Of a stretch of DNA of 64,000 nucleotides, positions 20,727 to 29,146 are shown one piece after another. The stretch is from CAZXEJ01 sp964639895 (GTDB taxonomy: Bacteria; Desulfobacterota_D; UBA1144; Nemesobacterales; JADFKM01): contig CAZXEJ010000002.1 in assembly GCA_964639895.1 (NCBI GenBank), forward strand, positions 1 to 64,000, read 5' to 3'. A program made the translations under genes and the position numbers. Position 1 is the first letter of the stretch, and each line of letters starts with the position of its first letter. The notes beneath the pieces were generated by a model. It ran no database searches and was not told the DNA's origin. It saw only the letters and a list, made by a program, of their open reading frames with translations.

Positions 20727-22172
20727 ATGGAAGGAAGGGAGATAAGGCTCTACAACACGCTCACGCGCAGCAAGGAGCCGCTCGTGCCGATCGAGCCCGG
20801 CAGGGTGAGGATCTACGTCTGCGGTCCCACCGTATACGCCCCCGCCCACCTTGGCCACGCGCGTGCCGCCGTGGTGTTCGACGTGGTGCGGCGTTTTCTG
20901 AGAGAATGCGGCTTCGAGGTCACGTTCGTGCGCAACTACACGGACGTTGACGACAAGATCATCCAGAAGGCGCAGGAGACCGGGACGCCCCCGCTCGAGC
21001 TGTCGCGCCGCTACGCCGAGCAGTACGCACGCGACATGGCGGCCCTGGGCGTCGAGAAGCCCGACCACGAGCCGCGCGTCTCCGAGCACATCAAGGACAT
21101 CATAGAACTCATAAAGGTTCTGGTGGACAAGGGCTACGCCTACGAGGCCGGAGGGGACGTGTTCTTCTCCGTCGAGCGCTATGCAGAGTACGGCAAGCTC
21201 TCCAAACGCTCCACCGAAGACATGATCGAAGGAGCGCGCATCGACGTGAACGAGCTCAAGCGCAACCCCCTGGACTTCGCCCTGTGGAAGGGGGCCAAGC
21301 CCGGCGAGCCCGCCTGGGACAGCCCCTGGGGCAAGGGCCGCCCCGGCTGGCACATCGAGTGCTCGGCCATGAGCATGAAGTATCTGGGCGAGAGCTTCGA
21401 CATACACGGCGGCGGCAAGGACCTCATCTTCCCCCACCACGAGAACGAGATCGCACAATCGGAGGCGGCCACCGGAAGGCCTTTCGCACGCTACTGGATG
21501 CACAACGGCATGATCCAGATAAACCGCGAGAAGATGTCCAAGTCGCTGGGCAACATAATCGTCGTCAGCGAGGCGCTGGAGCGGTGGAGCAGCGAGGCCG
21601 TGCGCCTGTTCTTCCTCTCCCACCACTACCGCAACCCGGCCGACTTCTCCGAAGAGATTATGGACGAGGCCGAGGCGGCGCTGGAAAGGATATACATAGC
21701 GCTTGAGAGGGCGAAGACCATCGCATCCCCGCGGGCCGAAGAGTCCGCCGACACGGAGCTCGATGAGGCCGTCAAACGGTTCCTCAAGGGATGGAGAGAG
21801 GCGATGAGCGACGACTTCAACACGGCCCTCGCCCTGGGGCAGCTGTTCGATCTGCTCAAGACGATGAACCGCTCCATGGACGCCCGCGGACATACCCCAT
21901 CGCTCGACCGAGCGCTCGAGGCCGTAGACGAATTCGGCCGGGTGATGGGCATAGTGCGGCTCGCCCCCGAAGAGTACCTGCAGCGGGAGAAGCTGCGCAG
22001 GCGAGGGGCCGAGCTGAGCGAAGAAGAGATCCATAGGCTCATCGAGGAGAGGGCCGAGGCACGCAGGCAGAAGAACTGGGCCCGCGCCGACGAGATAAGG
22101 GACTACCTGGCCTCGAAGGGGATCGTCCTCGAAGACACCCCCCGCGGCACGCTGTGGCGCGTGGGCAGATAG
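20727..22172 (+). CDS. cysS: Cysteinyl-tRNA synthetase
   Basis: Charges tRNA-Cys; class I synthetase, 481 aa. The HIGH signature reads HLGH, the KMSKS loop is KMSKSLG, and zinc ligands are in CGPTVY, GWHIECSAMS and HHENE. The anticodon-binding C-terminal domain is complete. ATG at 20727 with GGGGGAGGGAG about 10 nt upstream. It follows the FabL-like gene by about 100 nt on the same strand. Confidence 0.97.
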   Translation: MEGREIRLYNTLTRSKEPLVPIEPGRVRIYVCGPTVYAPAHLGHARAAVVFDVVRRFLRECGFEVTFVRNYTDVDDKIIQKAQETGTPPLELSRRYAEQYARDMAALGVEKPDHEPRVSEHIKDIIELIKVLVDKGYAYEAGGDVFFSVERYAEYGKLSKRSTEDMIEGARIDVNELKRNPLDFALWKGAKPGEPAWDSPWGKGRPGWHIECSAMSMKYLGESFDIHGGGKDLIFPHHENEIAQSEAATGRPFARYWMHNGMIQINREKMSKSLGNIIVVSEALERWSSEAVRLFFLSHHYRNPADFSEEIMDEAEAALERIYIALERAKTIASPRAEESADTELDEAVKRFLKGWREAMSDDFNTALALGQLFDLLKTMNRSMDARGHTPSLDRALEAVDEFGRVMGIVRLAPEEYLQREKLRRRGAELSEEEIHRLIEERAEARRQKNWARADEIRDYLASKGIVLEDTPRGTLWRVGR

Positions 22173-22554
22173 CCCCCCCTACCGTGCCGCGACGGCACCA
22201 CCGCGGCAGGCGGGCGCCGCGCGAGCCTCATCCCCAGGCCTCACCACCCGACGCAGCAGCCACCCCGCCCCCCTTGCCCCAGGCAGAGAGGGCGGCAACG
22301 GTCGACGGCGGGGAACCGACGCACCCGGTCGTGGGACGGGAATCAGGGAGGGCACCGTGGCAGGACGGGGACGATCCCAAGGCGATGCACCTCGACGGTG
22401 ACGGGCGGGGATACCCCATGTGCTCGAGAGCGCCTCGACGTAGAGCCGCACGCGCGGCATCACCGCCGCTCCGGCCCCTGCCGCCGGCGCGGCGCCGCTT
22501 ACGGCCCTTCGTGGGAAGCGCCCGCCCTCGACCGTGAAACGGCAGCGGGCCCGC
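22173..22554. other. C-rich spacer between convergent genes, no gene seen
   Basis: About 380 bases, rich in C over G on the plus strand. A small inverted repeat GTGCCG-CGA-CGGCAC lies just after the cysS stop but has no T-run. No credible open frame with a ribosome site. Confidence 0.5.
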
Positions 22555-23562
22555 TCAACCGATACCGAACACCTCGAGCGCTCTTCGCACCGTAACCGGT
22601 GCCTCCGTCTCGCCGCGGCAGCTGTACCAGCACGACGTACAGGATGTCTCGTCGAACAGGCCCGGGCGGTACTCGGAGCCGTGGGCCACGACGGGCATCT
22701 CCGAACACCGCTTTATGTGGCCGCTCGGAGTGACGGTCACCATGTTTATGCCCGCCCTGCAGCCCGGTACGCCGCCGTGCTCGAAATAGTAGGGGATCTG
22801 GCGCAGGTAGTACTCGGTAGTGGTCACCACACCGGGGTTGCGGCGCTTGAACTCGATGAGTTCGCCCACCACCTCCCTCACCCTGTCCACGCGCTCCCTT
22901 ACGAAGTGGGTCTCGTTGTTGGTCTTGAGCGAGCAGTAGGAGCTGTAGCCCACCTTCACACCCCAGTCCTTGGCACGGCGGGCGAAATCGACCACCTCGT
23001 CGAGGTTGTCCTCCATGATTATCGTGTTGAGCGCGACCACCCCCTTGTGGAGCCTTCCCAGGCGCGGGATGAGGTCCGAGAGGTGCTTCCACAGCCCCGG
23101 TATGCCCCGCGACGCATCGTGCCTCTCGTCGAGGAAGTCGAGCGAGATGGATATCTGGTTCAGACCGGCGTCGAAGAAGGCGCGCGCCTTCTCGACGTCG
23201 AGCAGGTCACCCTTGGTTATCATGCCCACGTATACGTAGGTGGAGGTAGACTTCACCTGCCCTATTATGTCGAGCAGGTCCTTGCGCAACATGGGCTCGC
23301 CGCCGGTGAGCATCACGACGACGGGGTTGATGCGGCGTATGATGTCGCTGTAGTCCGAGAGGCGGACCTCGTGGCGGGTCTGCCAGTAGTCACAGAAGTC
23401 ACACCCCGCGTTACACAGCTTCGTCACCTCGAGGTTGACGAGCGTCGGCCTGCCCACGGCCCTGTTGTAGAGGAACTTTGCGGCCCCGGCACCCAAGCGC
23501 AACATCCTCTCCGCCACCCTTGCAAGGCCGCCGCTCCCGTTGCCGTTTGATATCTCTCCCAT
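22555..23562 (-). CDS. Radical SAM protein with SPASM-like C-terminal cysteines
   Basis: 335 aa. The radical SAM [4Fe-4S] motif is CNAGCDFC near residue 52, and TGGEPMLRKDL follows. C-terminal cysteines (PGCRAG, KRCSEM and CTSCWYSC) resemble a SPASM or twitch auxiliary-cluster domain, as in peptide-modifying or carbohydrate-modifying enzymes. Substrate unknown: no precursor peptide or synthase is adjacent. A near-consensus promoter places the ATG 8 nt downstream of the -10 box, so the mRNA is probably leaderless. Confidence 0.85.
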   Translation of the reverse strand: MGEISNGNGSGGLARVAERMLRLGAGAAKFLYNRAVGRPTLVNLEVTKLCNAGCDFCDYWQTRHEVRLSDYSDIIRRINPVVVMLTGGEPMLRKDLLDIIGQVKSTSTYVYVGMITKGDLLDVEKARAFFDAGLNQISISLDFLDERHDASRGIPGLWKHLSDLIPRLGRLHKGVVALNTIIMEDNLDEVVDFARRAKDWGVKVGYSSYCSLKTNNETHFVRERVDRVREVVGELIEFKRRNPGVVTTTEYYLRQIPYYFEHGGVPGCRAGINMVTVTPSGHIKRCSEMPVVAHGSEYRPGLFDETSCTSCWYSCRGETEAPVTVRRALEVFGIG

Positions 23563-23570
23563 GTCCTAAC

Positions 23571-23600
23571 ATTATAGAAGGGAGGACCGCACCAAATCAA
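23571..23600 (-). promoter_or_regulatory. Sigma-70 promoter of the radical SAM gene, predicted leaderless
   Basis: On the minus strand TTGATT (23600-23595), 18 nt, TATAAT (23576-23571), then 8 nt to the ATG at 23562. There is no room for a ribosome site upstream of the start. Confidence 0.75.
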
Positions 23601-24240
23601 GCGGCGCCCTCGCACCTACCCACCCTCCTTATTGACTAACCTCCCAAAATGCAGTTAAATAGCGGTGGGGGGAGGCGCCGGACCGGTCCCAAACTACGCG
23701 GCAAGCGTAAGTGTGGTGGTGGATGGGGCGGCGGACCGGTTCTGTGATGTGTGCGCGCCGCGGGAAGCCCAGGCCGCGCCGGACCGGCCCCGAGCCCACA
23801 TGGGCCGCGGAAAGCGAGGCGTCAGAAGGGCAGAGGGGATCGGGCGGCCGTGTGTGTTACGGCAAGGCCGCATCGTGGGGGGTGAGCGACGGCCCCCCTA
23901 TCCCGCCGAGGAAGTTACGGCTTCACTCGAAGCGCGGCCACGGTGGGACAACTCGGTGCGTAAGCCAAAGTGGCTGTCGATGCCGGAACCCAAGGGGGTC
24001 ACGTGCGAGCCGCAAGCCCCGAGGCTGCTTTCCTCCCGACGCGCCGTGGCGGCTGAATCCGTGCGCGGGGGGGGGCGCCAAGGGGACCGGCAGTGCTTGA
24101 GCGCACCGGAAGCAGGGAGCGCGCAGGCACCTCCCCGGGCCTCGAGCCAAGCGAGGCCGAGGAAACAACGGGACGGCTTGCAACGGCAAGCCGCCTCTCA
24201 CCACGCGCGCAACGGCCCCGTGCCGAGGGGGAAGTGCGAT
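23601..24240. other. G-rich spacer between divergent genes, no gene recognised
   Basis: About 640 bases. I looked for RNase P RNA, tmRNA and SRP RNA signatures and found none. An open frame runs through it into the zinc-protein gene but reads as low-complexity Arg/Pro/Gly. A hairpin GGCTTGC-AACG-GCAAGCC is visible about 70 nt before that gene. Confidence 0.45.
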
Positions 24241-24525
24241 ATGTCGAAGAAGACCATCACCGTCGAAGTATATCAGTGCGACTACGTGGACGAGGAAGGG
24301 CAGAGGTGCACGATGCAGGGAGAGAGGCAGGCCATAAAGCAGTGCGCCATCTGCAAGAAGGATTTCTGCAGCCGGCACTATCAGGTATGGCAGGTGACAA
24401 GCCAGCCCGGCAGGACATCGCTCACCTACCACTTCTGCCCTGAACACGCCGAGGAGTTCATAAACACCCTCATAAAGACCCTGGGGGATTCGAGACCCGT
24501 ACCCTACGCCGGCATGGCCAAATAG
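24241..24525 (+). CDS. Small zinc-binding protein, family not recognised
   Basis: 94 aa. Conserved-looking metal ligands are C13 and C23, then CAICKKDFCSRHY (C35, C38, C43, H46) and HFCPEH near residue 75, an arrangement suggesting one or two treble-clef-like zinc sites. A hydrophilic segment separates them. ATG at 24241 has GAGGGGGAAG about 7 nt upstream. I do not recognise the family; an AN1- or MYND-like protein-binding finger is one possibility. No operon partner is evident. Confidence 0.65.
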   Translation: MSKKTITVEVYQCDYVDEEGQRCTMQGERQAIKQCAICKKDFCSRHYQVWQVTSQPGRTSLTYHFCPEHAEEFINTLIKTLGDSRPVPYAGMAK

Positions 24526-25050
24526 AAGGGCGGCTCCACCTTCCACCGCGTAACGGCCGCACCACAGGCGCCCGCCCCTTAGGGTGTACCACCTACCCCG
24601 TCCCCGGCGGCCGCCTAGCGACCCGATCCCCGGAGGAAAAAAGGCGGCCACGCTGCGCCAGGCGCCCCGCGCACGTAGGCTCCCTATCTATGACAGATAC
24701 CCCGGCAATTTCCTGCGCCGCCTGAGGGGGGTGTGTGCCGCCGCAGTCCCCGCGGTGGAGGCAGGAAACCCTGCTCCCGCGCAAGCGCACCGTCTCCCTC
24801 CACCGCTTCCCGCAGACGGCATCTGGGCACCCCAACCGGACCAGACGACCCCTCGACGGCACCCCACCCGACCGGCAAGCGGACCCTCGCCCTACGATAG
24901 CGCACCCCACGGCGCAGGCTCACCACCGAGGCGCCCGCCTCAGAATTCCGCCCCGCGCAACGGCCGACGGGCCCGGCCCCCGGCTTCATCCCACACCCCT
25001 ATCGTCCTCCCTCTCCACACCACGTCGGTGCGGCCGGATCACGATATGGA
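24526..25050. other. C-rich spacer, no gene seen
   Basis: About 525 bases, strongly C over G on the plus strand, downstream of the zinc-protein gene and upstream of a good promoter. No frame with coding character and no intrinsic terminator with a T-run. Confidence 0.5.
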
Positions 25051-25079
25051 TTGATTAATGGGGGCGATTCAACTATAAT
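25051..25079 (+). promoter_or_regulatory. Sigma-70 promoter of the B12-type radical SAM gene
   Basis: TTGATT (25051-25056), 17 nt, TATAAT (25074-25079). The start site should be near 25086, leaving a leader of about 85 nt with a strong ribosome site before the ATG at 25172. Confidence 0.8.
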
Positions 25080-25171
25080 TTCAGACTAGCCAACGGTTGT
25101 GCTCGCACCCATCTCACTCCGCGAGGGGGTATGGTGATTGAGGCGGCCCGCCAAGGAGGAGGGGAGGAAAG

Positions 25172-27052
25172 ATGAAACTACTTCTCATAAATCCCAAGTT
25201 CAAGGAGAGCTTTTGGAGTCTTAAGCTCGCCGTGGAGACGTTTATATCGAACAAGAGGGCCGTCAACCCGCCCCTTGGGCTCGCCACGCTCGCCGCACTT
25301 ACGCCGCCCGACTGGGAAGTGGAAATAGTGGACGAGAACATCGAGTCCATCCCGCTCGAGCCCGACGCCGACATCGTGGGTGTGTGTGGGATGGGGGTGC
25401 AGTTCCAGCGTCAGAGCGAGCTTCTGCGGTTCTACCGTAAGAAGGGCTACTACGTAGTGGCCGGCGGCAGCTACGCCTCGCTGTGTCCTGAGCTCTACGA
25501 GCCGCTGGCCGACACCGTAGTGGCAGGAGAAGCCGAATACATCTGGCCGCAGTTCTGCCGCGACCTCGAGGCCGGCGCGCCCAAGAAGCTGTACGTAGAG
25601 ACAGGCACCGTCTCGATGGAAGATTCTCCCGTCCCCCGCTTCGACCTGCTCAAGATAGACAAATACCACTCCGTGAGCCTCCAGTTCTCGCGCGGCTGTC
25701 CCTACCGGTGCGAGTTCTGCGACATCATCGTCATGTTCGGCCGCAAGCCCAGGACGAAGACCATGGACCAAGTGGGCCGCGAGCTGGACGCCCTGCGCCG
25801 GCTCGGCGTCAAAAGCGTGTTCTTCGTCGACGACAACCTCATCGGTAACAAGATCGTGGCCAAGGAGTTGCTGCGCTTCTTGGCCGAATACCAGAAGCGG
25901 CACAACTACGAGTTCCAGTTCGGCACAGAGGCCTCGCTCAACATGGCACAGGACGACGAACTGCTACGCCTTTTCCGCGAGGCCAATTTCGGCTGGGTGT
26001 TCATCGGCATAGAGTCGCCAGATACCGAAAGCCTCAAGGAAACGAAGAAGTTCCAGAACACGCGCCAGGACATACTCGAGTCCGTCTACCGCATCTACTC
26101 CTACGGCATCGAGATATTCGCAGGCTTCATCGTCGGCTTCGACAACGACACCGTCGATACGTTCGACAAGCAGTTCGAGTTCATCATGAAGTCCGGCATA
26201 CAGACGGCCATGGTCGGGCTGCTCACCGCTCCCCCCAAGACCCCTCTTTACAAGAGGCTCAAGGAGGAGGGGCGCCTCATCCCAGACGGCCTAGACTGCG
26301 ACAACACCAAGCTCGCCACCAACATCATCCCCAAGCGCATGAGCTACGACGAGATGGTGCAGGGCTACAGGTCGCTTTATTTCCGACTGCTCGAGGACCG
26401 AAACATCGCCGACCGAATCCGCGCCAAGGTGTCGCGCCTTACGGATCCCGTCTACAAGAGCCAGATGGAGCTGCGCCACCAGCTCGGGGTGCTGAAGCGG
26501 TTCCTCCTCAAAGGCATACTCCCGGGAGGGCCAAAGCGCATATACCACTTCCTCCGCTCCTTCCCGCTCATGAGACCCAAGGTGTGGCCCATCGTCGTTC
26601 AGGACTGGATATTCGGCCTTACCATGAGGGACTACGTCGACCGCCACTTCATCCAGGAGTTCGAGCACGAAAACAAGCTCGTTCCCCGCTACATCAAAGC
26701 CCTTGAGAAGGCGTTCCAGCGCTACGTGAACGGCGGGGCGATCGATGTGTCGTTCAAGCCGCTCAAGAATGCGACGGCCAACCTCTCCATATCGATTCGA
26801 GGATTCATCGACAAGGACTTCTTCCCGCCCGCGGCCGCCATCCTCGAGAAGGTGCTGAAGACGACGTCATCGAAGATCACGCTCAACATCGAGGAATTCC
26901 ACGAATCGCAGCTCCGACACCTGCAGAGTCTTCTCAACAAGCTGTCCCGTTACGGCGACCGCGTAAACATCGTTGTGAGCGAGAAGCTGCGCAACGTGGT
27001 GAAGATAGATTCCTCCGTCTTCAACCTCGTGCTCCTGGAAGAGGCTGCCTGA
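25172..27052 (+). CDS. B12-binding radical SAM protein with C-terminal STAS-like extension
   Basis: 626 aa. The N-terminal cobalamin-binding-type domain (LLINPKF, PPLGLATLAAL, VDENIE) is followed by the radical SAM motif CPYRCEFC near residue 180. The next region resembles the DUF4070 type seen in B12-dependent methyltransferase-like enzymes, including hopanoid C-2 methylases, but I cannot assign the substrate. Residues from about 520 to the end (DVSFKPLKN, ITLNIEEFHESQLRHLQ) look like an alpha/beta STAS-like domain, an unusual addition. ATG at 25172 follows AAGGAGGAGGGGAGG. It has its own promoter and no adjacent pathway genes. Confidence 0.82.
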   Translation: MKLLLINPKFKESFWSLKLAVETFISNKRAVNPPLGLATLAALTPPDWEVEIVDENIESIPLEPDADIVGVCGMGVQFQRQSELLRFYRKKGYYVVAGGSYASLCPELYEPLADTVVAGEAEYIWPQFCRDLEAGAPKKLYVETGTVSMEDSPVPRFDLLKIDKYHSVSLQFSRGCPYRCEFCDIIVMFGRKPRTKTMDQVGRELDALRRLGVKSVFFVDDNLIGNKIVAKELLRFLAEYQKRHNYEFQFGTEASLNMAQDDELLRLFREANFGWVFIGIESPDTESLKETKKFQNTRQDILESVYRIYSYGIEIFAGFIVGFDNDTVDTFDKQFEFIMKSGIQTAMVGLLTAPPKTPLYKRLKEEGRLIPDGLDCDNTKLATNIIPKRMSYDEMVQGYRSLYFRLLEDRNIADRIRAKVSRLTDPVYKSQMELRHQLGVLKRFLLKGILPGGPKRIYHFLRSFPLMRPKVWPIVVQDWIFGLTMRDYVDRHFIQEFEHENKLVPRYIKALEKAFQRYVNGGAIDVSFKPLKNATANLSISIRGFIDKDFFPPAAAILEKVLKTTSSKITLNIEEFHESQLRHLQSLLNKLSRYGDRVNIVVSEKLRNVVKIDSSVFNLVLLEEAA

Positions 27053-27523
27053 GGGAGGAAGGAGCGCCCCGCCCACCGACCGCAGGCGGCTTTCCGGAGT
27101 GCGCCCTCTCTACACAATGGGCGGCATCCATACGCGCCTCCCTTCTTTTGACCACGCAGGGGCCGGGGCCACCTCCGGGGATCCATCCCCGCGTCAAAGC
27201 AGGCGCCGCGCCCAGGTCGGGGCGACACCTTTACGTCCTCGGACCACGAAATTTACGCTGAGGTTACGGGCGGACATCAAGGGAGCACCTACCGTGTCCA
27301 CGTGGCGGGCCGCACCTCTCTGGCAAAGATCCTCCCGGGCGGCAGGCCCGGCCCGAGCAAAACGCCGCACCCAAGCAGTCTGCAGGAGCCGACCTCAAGA
27401 GGAGCCCCGTCTTCGCCCCATCCATTCTCATCGCCCACCGCCGGGGAGGCGCAAGCCCTCAGCCTCACCGCAGACGAAAGCACACGCGCGAGCGGCGGCA
27501 AGCCATCGGGCAGAGGCCCCGTC
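27053..27523. other. Spacer between convergent genes, no gene seen
   Basis: About 470 bases of GC-rich sequence with C excess on the plus strand. No terminator with T-run, no convincing frame. Confidence 0.5.
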
Positions 27524-28939
27524 CTAGCCTCGTCCCGCAGCCTGGGGCGCCGCTTCTCCGGTCGCCTCGCTCCCCTCAGTCAGCGCGTACTCCTCGATCT
27601 TCCTCCTCAACGTGAGGCGGTTTATGCCCAGCAGGCGAGCCGTACGTGAGCGGTTCCAACCACACGCCTTGAGCGCCTCGTCTATCACCACACGCTCGAC
27701 CTCGCGCATGATCCCTCTATAGTCGCCCGCCGAGAGCGCCTCTCTCACGTCGGCGGCCAGACGCGCCAAGGCGCCGTCCCCGTGGGTCGCGTCCGCCGGG
27801 GGACGCAGCTGCACGATCTCGAGATCGTACGAAGTAAGATAGGGAAGGCGCGCGAACACGATGGCCTTCCTCACGGCGTTCTCGAGCTCGCGGATGTTGC
27901 CGGGCCAGGAGTGGCGCTTGAGCGCAGCTAGGAAGGGCTTCGTCACGCCGCGCACCTCCTTCGAAGCGGCCGCGGCGTGTCGCCTCACGAAACACTCTAC
28001 CAGAAGGGGTATGTCCTCGAGCCTCTCGCGCAGGGGGGGAAGCTCGATGGTTACGACGTTCAGCCTGAAATACAGGTCCTCGCGGAACAGCCCCCGCCTT
28101 ACGAGCTCGGCAAGCGGCTTGTTCGTGGCGGCGATCACCCTGACGTCGACACGCCGCTCGCGGCTGTCGCCGATGCGATGGAACGAGCCATCCTGCAGCA
28201 CGCGCAGCAGCTTCGCTTGCAGCGCGAGCGACATGTCCCCTACCTCGTCGAGGAAGATGATCCCTCCGTCTGCCTCCTCGAACTTTCCACGTCGCGAGGA
28301 GGCGGCACCCGTGAACGCCCCCTTCTCGTAGCCGAACAGCTCGGCCTCGAGCAACGTCTCCGGTATGGCCGCGCAGTTGAGCACCACGAACGGCTTCTCC
28401 CAACGAGTGCTCACCTTCCAGATCGACTCGGCCACGAGATCCTTGCCGGTACCGCTCTCTCCCATGATCAGCACCGGCACGTCCACCCTGCCCACGGCCC
28501 CTATGGTCTTGCACACCTCCTGAAGCTCGGGCGAGGTTCCCACGATGGCACACGATACCCCGGCACCCCCCGCCTCGCCGGGGAACTCCACCACGCCGGC
28601 CTTAACCTCGTCCCACATGCCCAGGGCGCGCCGTATGGTGTCGGCCAGCCGTCCACCCTCGAGCGGGCGGAACACGCAGTCGAAGGCGCCGAACCTCATA
28701 GATTCGATCAGATACCTGGCTCCCGGCTTGGAGCTCAGCACCACAACAAACACCCCCTCCCCTAGGCGGGAGAGGAGCGAAAGGGGTACGGTGTCCACAT
28801 CGAGCAGCAGAACGGCCCCACCAGGGTGGTCCGCCGCGCTCGATACCCCATCAAGGGCGATGCCGTGCGAGGCCAGGTACGCCCTCACCTCCTCGGCGCA
28901 TGCGTGGTCTTCGGTCACCAACCGTATGCCGCTCTTCAC
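27524..28939 (-). CDS. Sigma-54-dependent transcriptional activator with degenerate receiver domain
   Basis: 471 aa. An N-terminal receiver-like domain (about 1-115) keeps an acidic pair (TEDH) and an Asp in LLLDVDT, but the conserved Lys before Pro is Arg (CVFRP), so normal phosphorylation signalling is doubtful. The AAA+ domain has Walker A GESGTGKD, the sigma-54 contact loop GAFTGA, Walker B IIFLDEVGD and the R-finger region FREDLYFRLNV. The C-terminal Fis-like HTH is NRSRTARLLGINRLTLRRKI. GTG start at 28939. It is divergent from the Pit-type permease, whose upstream region contains a -24/-12 promoter, so that operon is the likely target. No histidine kinase is adjacent. Confidence 0.92.
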   Translation of the reverse strand: MKSGIRLVTEDHACAEEVRAYLASHGIALDGVSSAADHPGGAVLLLDVDTVPLSLLSRLGEGVFVVVLSSKPGARYLIESMRFGAFDCVFRPLEGGRLADTIRRALGMWDEVKAGVVEFPGEAGGAGVSCAIVGTSPELQEVCKTIGAVGRVDVPVLIMGESGTGKDLVAESIWKVSTRWEKPFVVLNCAAIPETLLEAELFGYEKGAFTGAASSRRGKFEEADGGIIFLDEVGDMSLALQAKLLRVLQDGSFHRIGDSRERRVDVRVIAATNKPLAELVRRGLFREDLYFRLNVVTIELPPLRERLEDIPLLVECFVRRHAAAASKEVRGVTKPFLAALKRHSWPGNIRELENAVRKAIVFARLPYLTSYDLEIVQLRPPADATHGDGALARLAADVREALSAGDYRGIMREVERVVIDEALKACGWNRSRTARLLGINRLTLRRKIEEYALTEGSEATGEAAPQAAGRG

Positions 28940-28972
28940 GATACGCGACCCCCTGCTCCGGAGTGTATACTA

Positions 28973-29001
28973 AATATACAGGTTGATTATAAAACCATCA
29001 A
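28973..29001 (-). promoter_or_regulatory. Sigma-70 promoter of the sigma-54 activator gene
   Basis: On the minus strand TTGATG (29001-28996), 17 nt, TATATT (28978-28973), leading to a leader of about 27 nt before the GTG at 28939. Confidence 0.65.
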
Positions 29002-29052
29002 TCCTTTGTCGCTACGAGGCCGACCGGCACCGAGAAACGGCCCCCCCGCTCG

Positions 29053-29068
29053 TGGCATCCTATTTGCC
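29053..29068 (+). promoter_or_regulatory. Sigma-54 (-24/-12) promoter of the Pit-type permease operon
   Basis: TGGCATCCTATTTGCC has the invariant GG (29054-29055) and GC (29066-29067) separated by exactly 10 nt, with TGGCA and TTGC matching the sigma-54 consensus. The start site is predicted near 29079. Upstream, CTACGAG (29012-29018) and CTCGTGG (29049-29055), with nested GGCCG/CGGCC, form a dyad that could be an activator site. The divergent neighbour encodes a sigma-54 activator. Confidence 0.75.
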
Positions 29069-29103
29069 AGGTACAATAGTTCCCTGACCGGCCCAGGCCG
29101 GAC

Positions 29104-29129
29104 GGCGGCACCCAACGTGCCGCCTTTTT
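29104..29129 (+). terminator. Intrinsic terminator in the leader of the permease gene
   Basis: GGCGGCAC (29104-29111), loop CCAAC, GTGCCGCC (29117-29124), then TTTTT (29125-29129): a perfect 8-bp stem with T-run. It lies 17 nt before the ATG and directly after another hairpin, CCGGC-CCAG-GCCGG (29088-29101). Since no plus-strand gene ends upstream, it should act on the leader transcript, as an attenuator or as insulation from upstream reading. Confidence 0.75.
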
Positions 29130-29146
29130 AGTACGGGTGTCGAAAG

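Noticed and set aside
23601..24240. RNase P RNA, tmRNA or SRP RNA in the G-rich spacer
   Set aside because: None of the conserved cores (GAGGAAAGTCCGGGC, tmRNA ends, SRP domain IV loop) could be read.
28980..29146. SAM or other known riboswitch in the permease leader
   Set aside because: I could not find the conserved core sequences of SAM-I, SAM-II, SAH or other named classes; only two simple hairpins are evident after the predicted start site.
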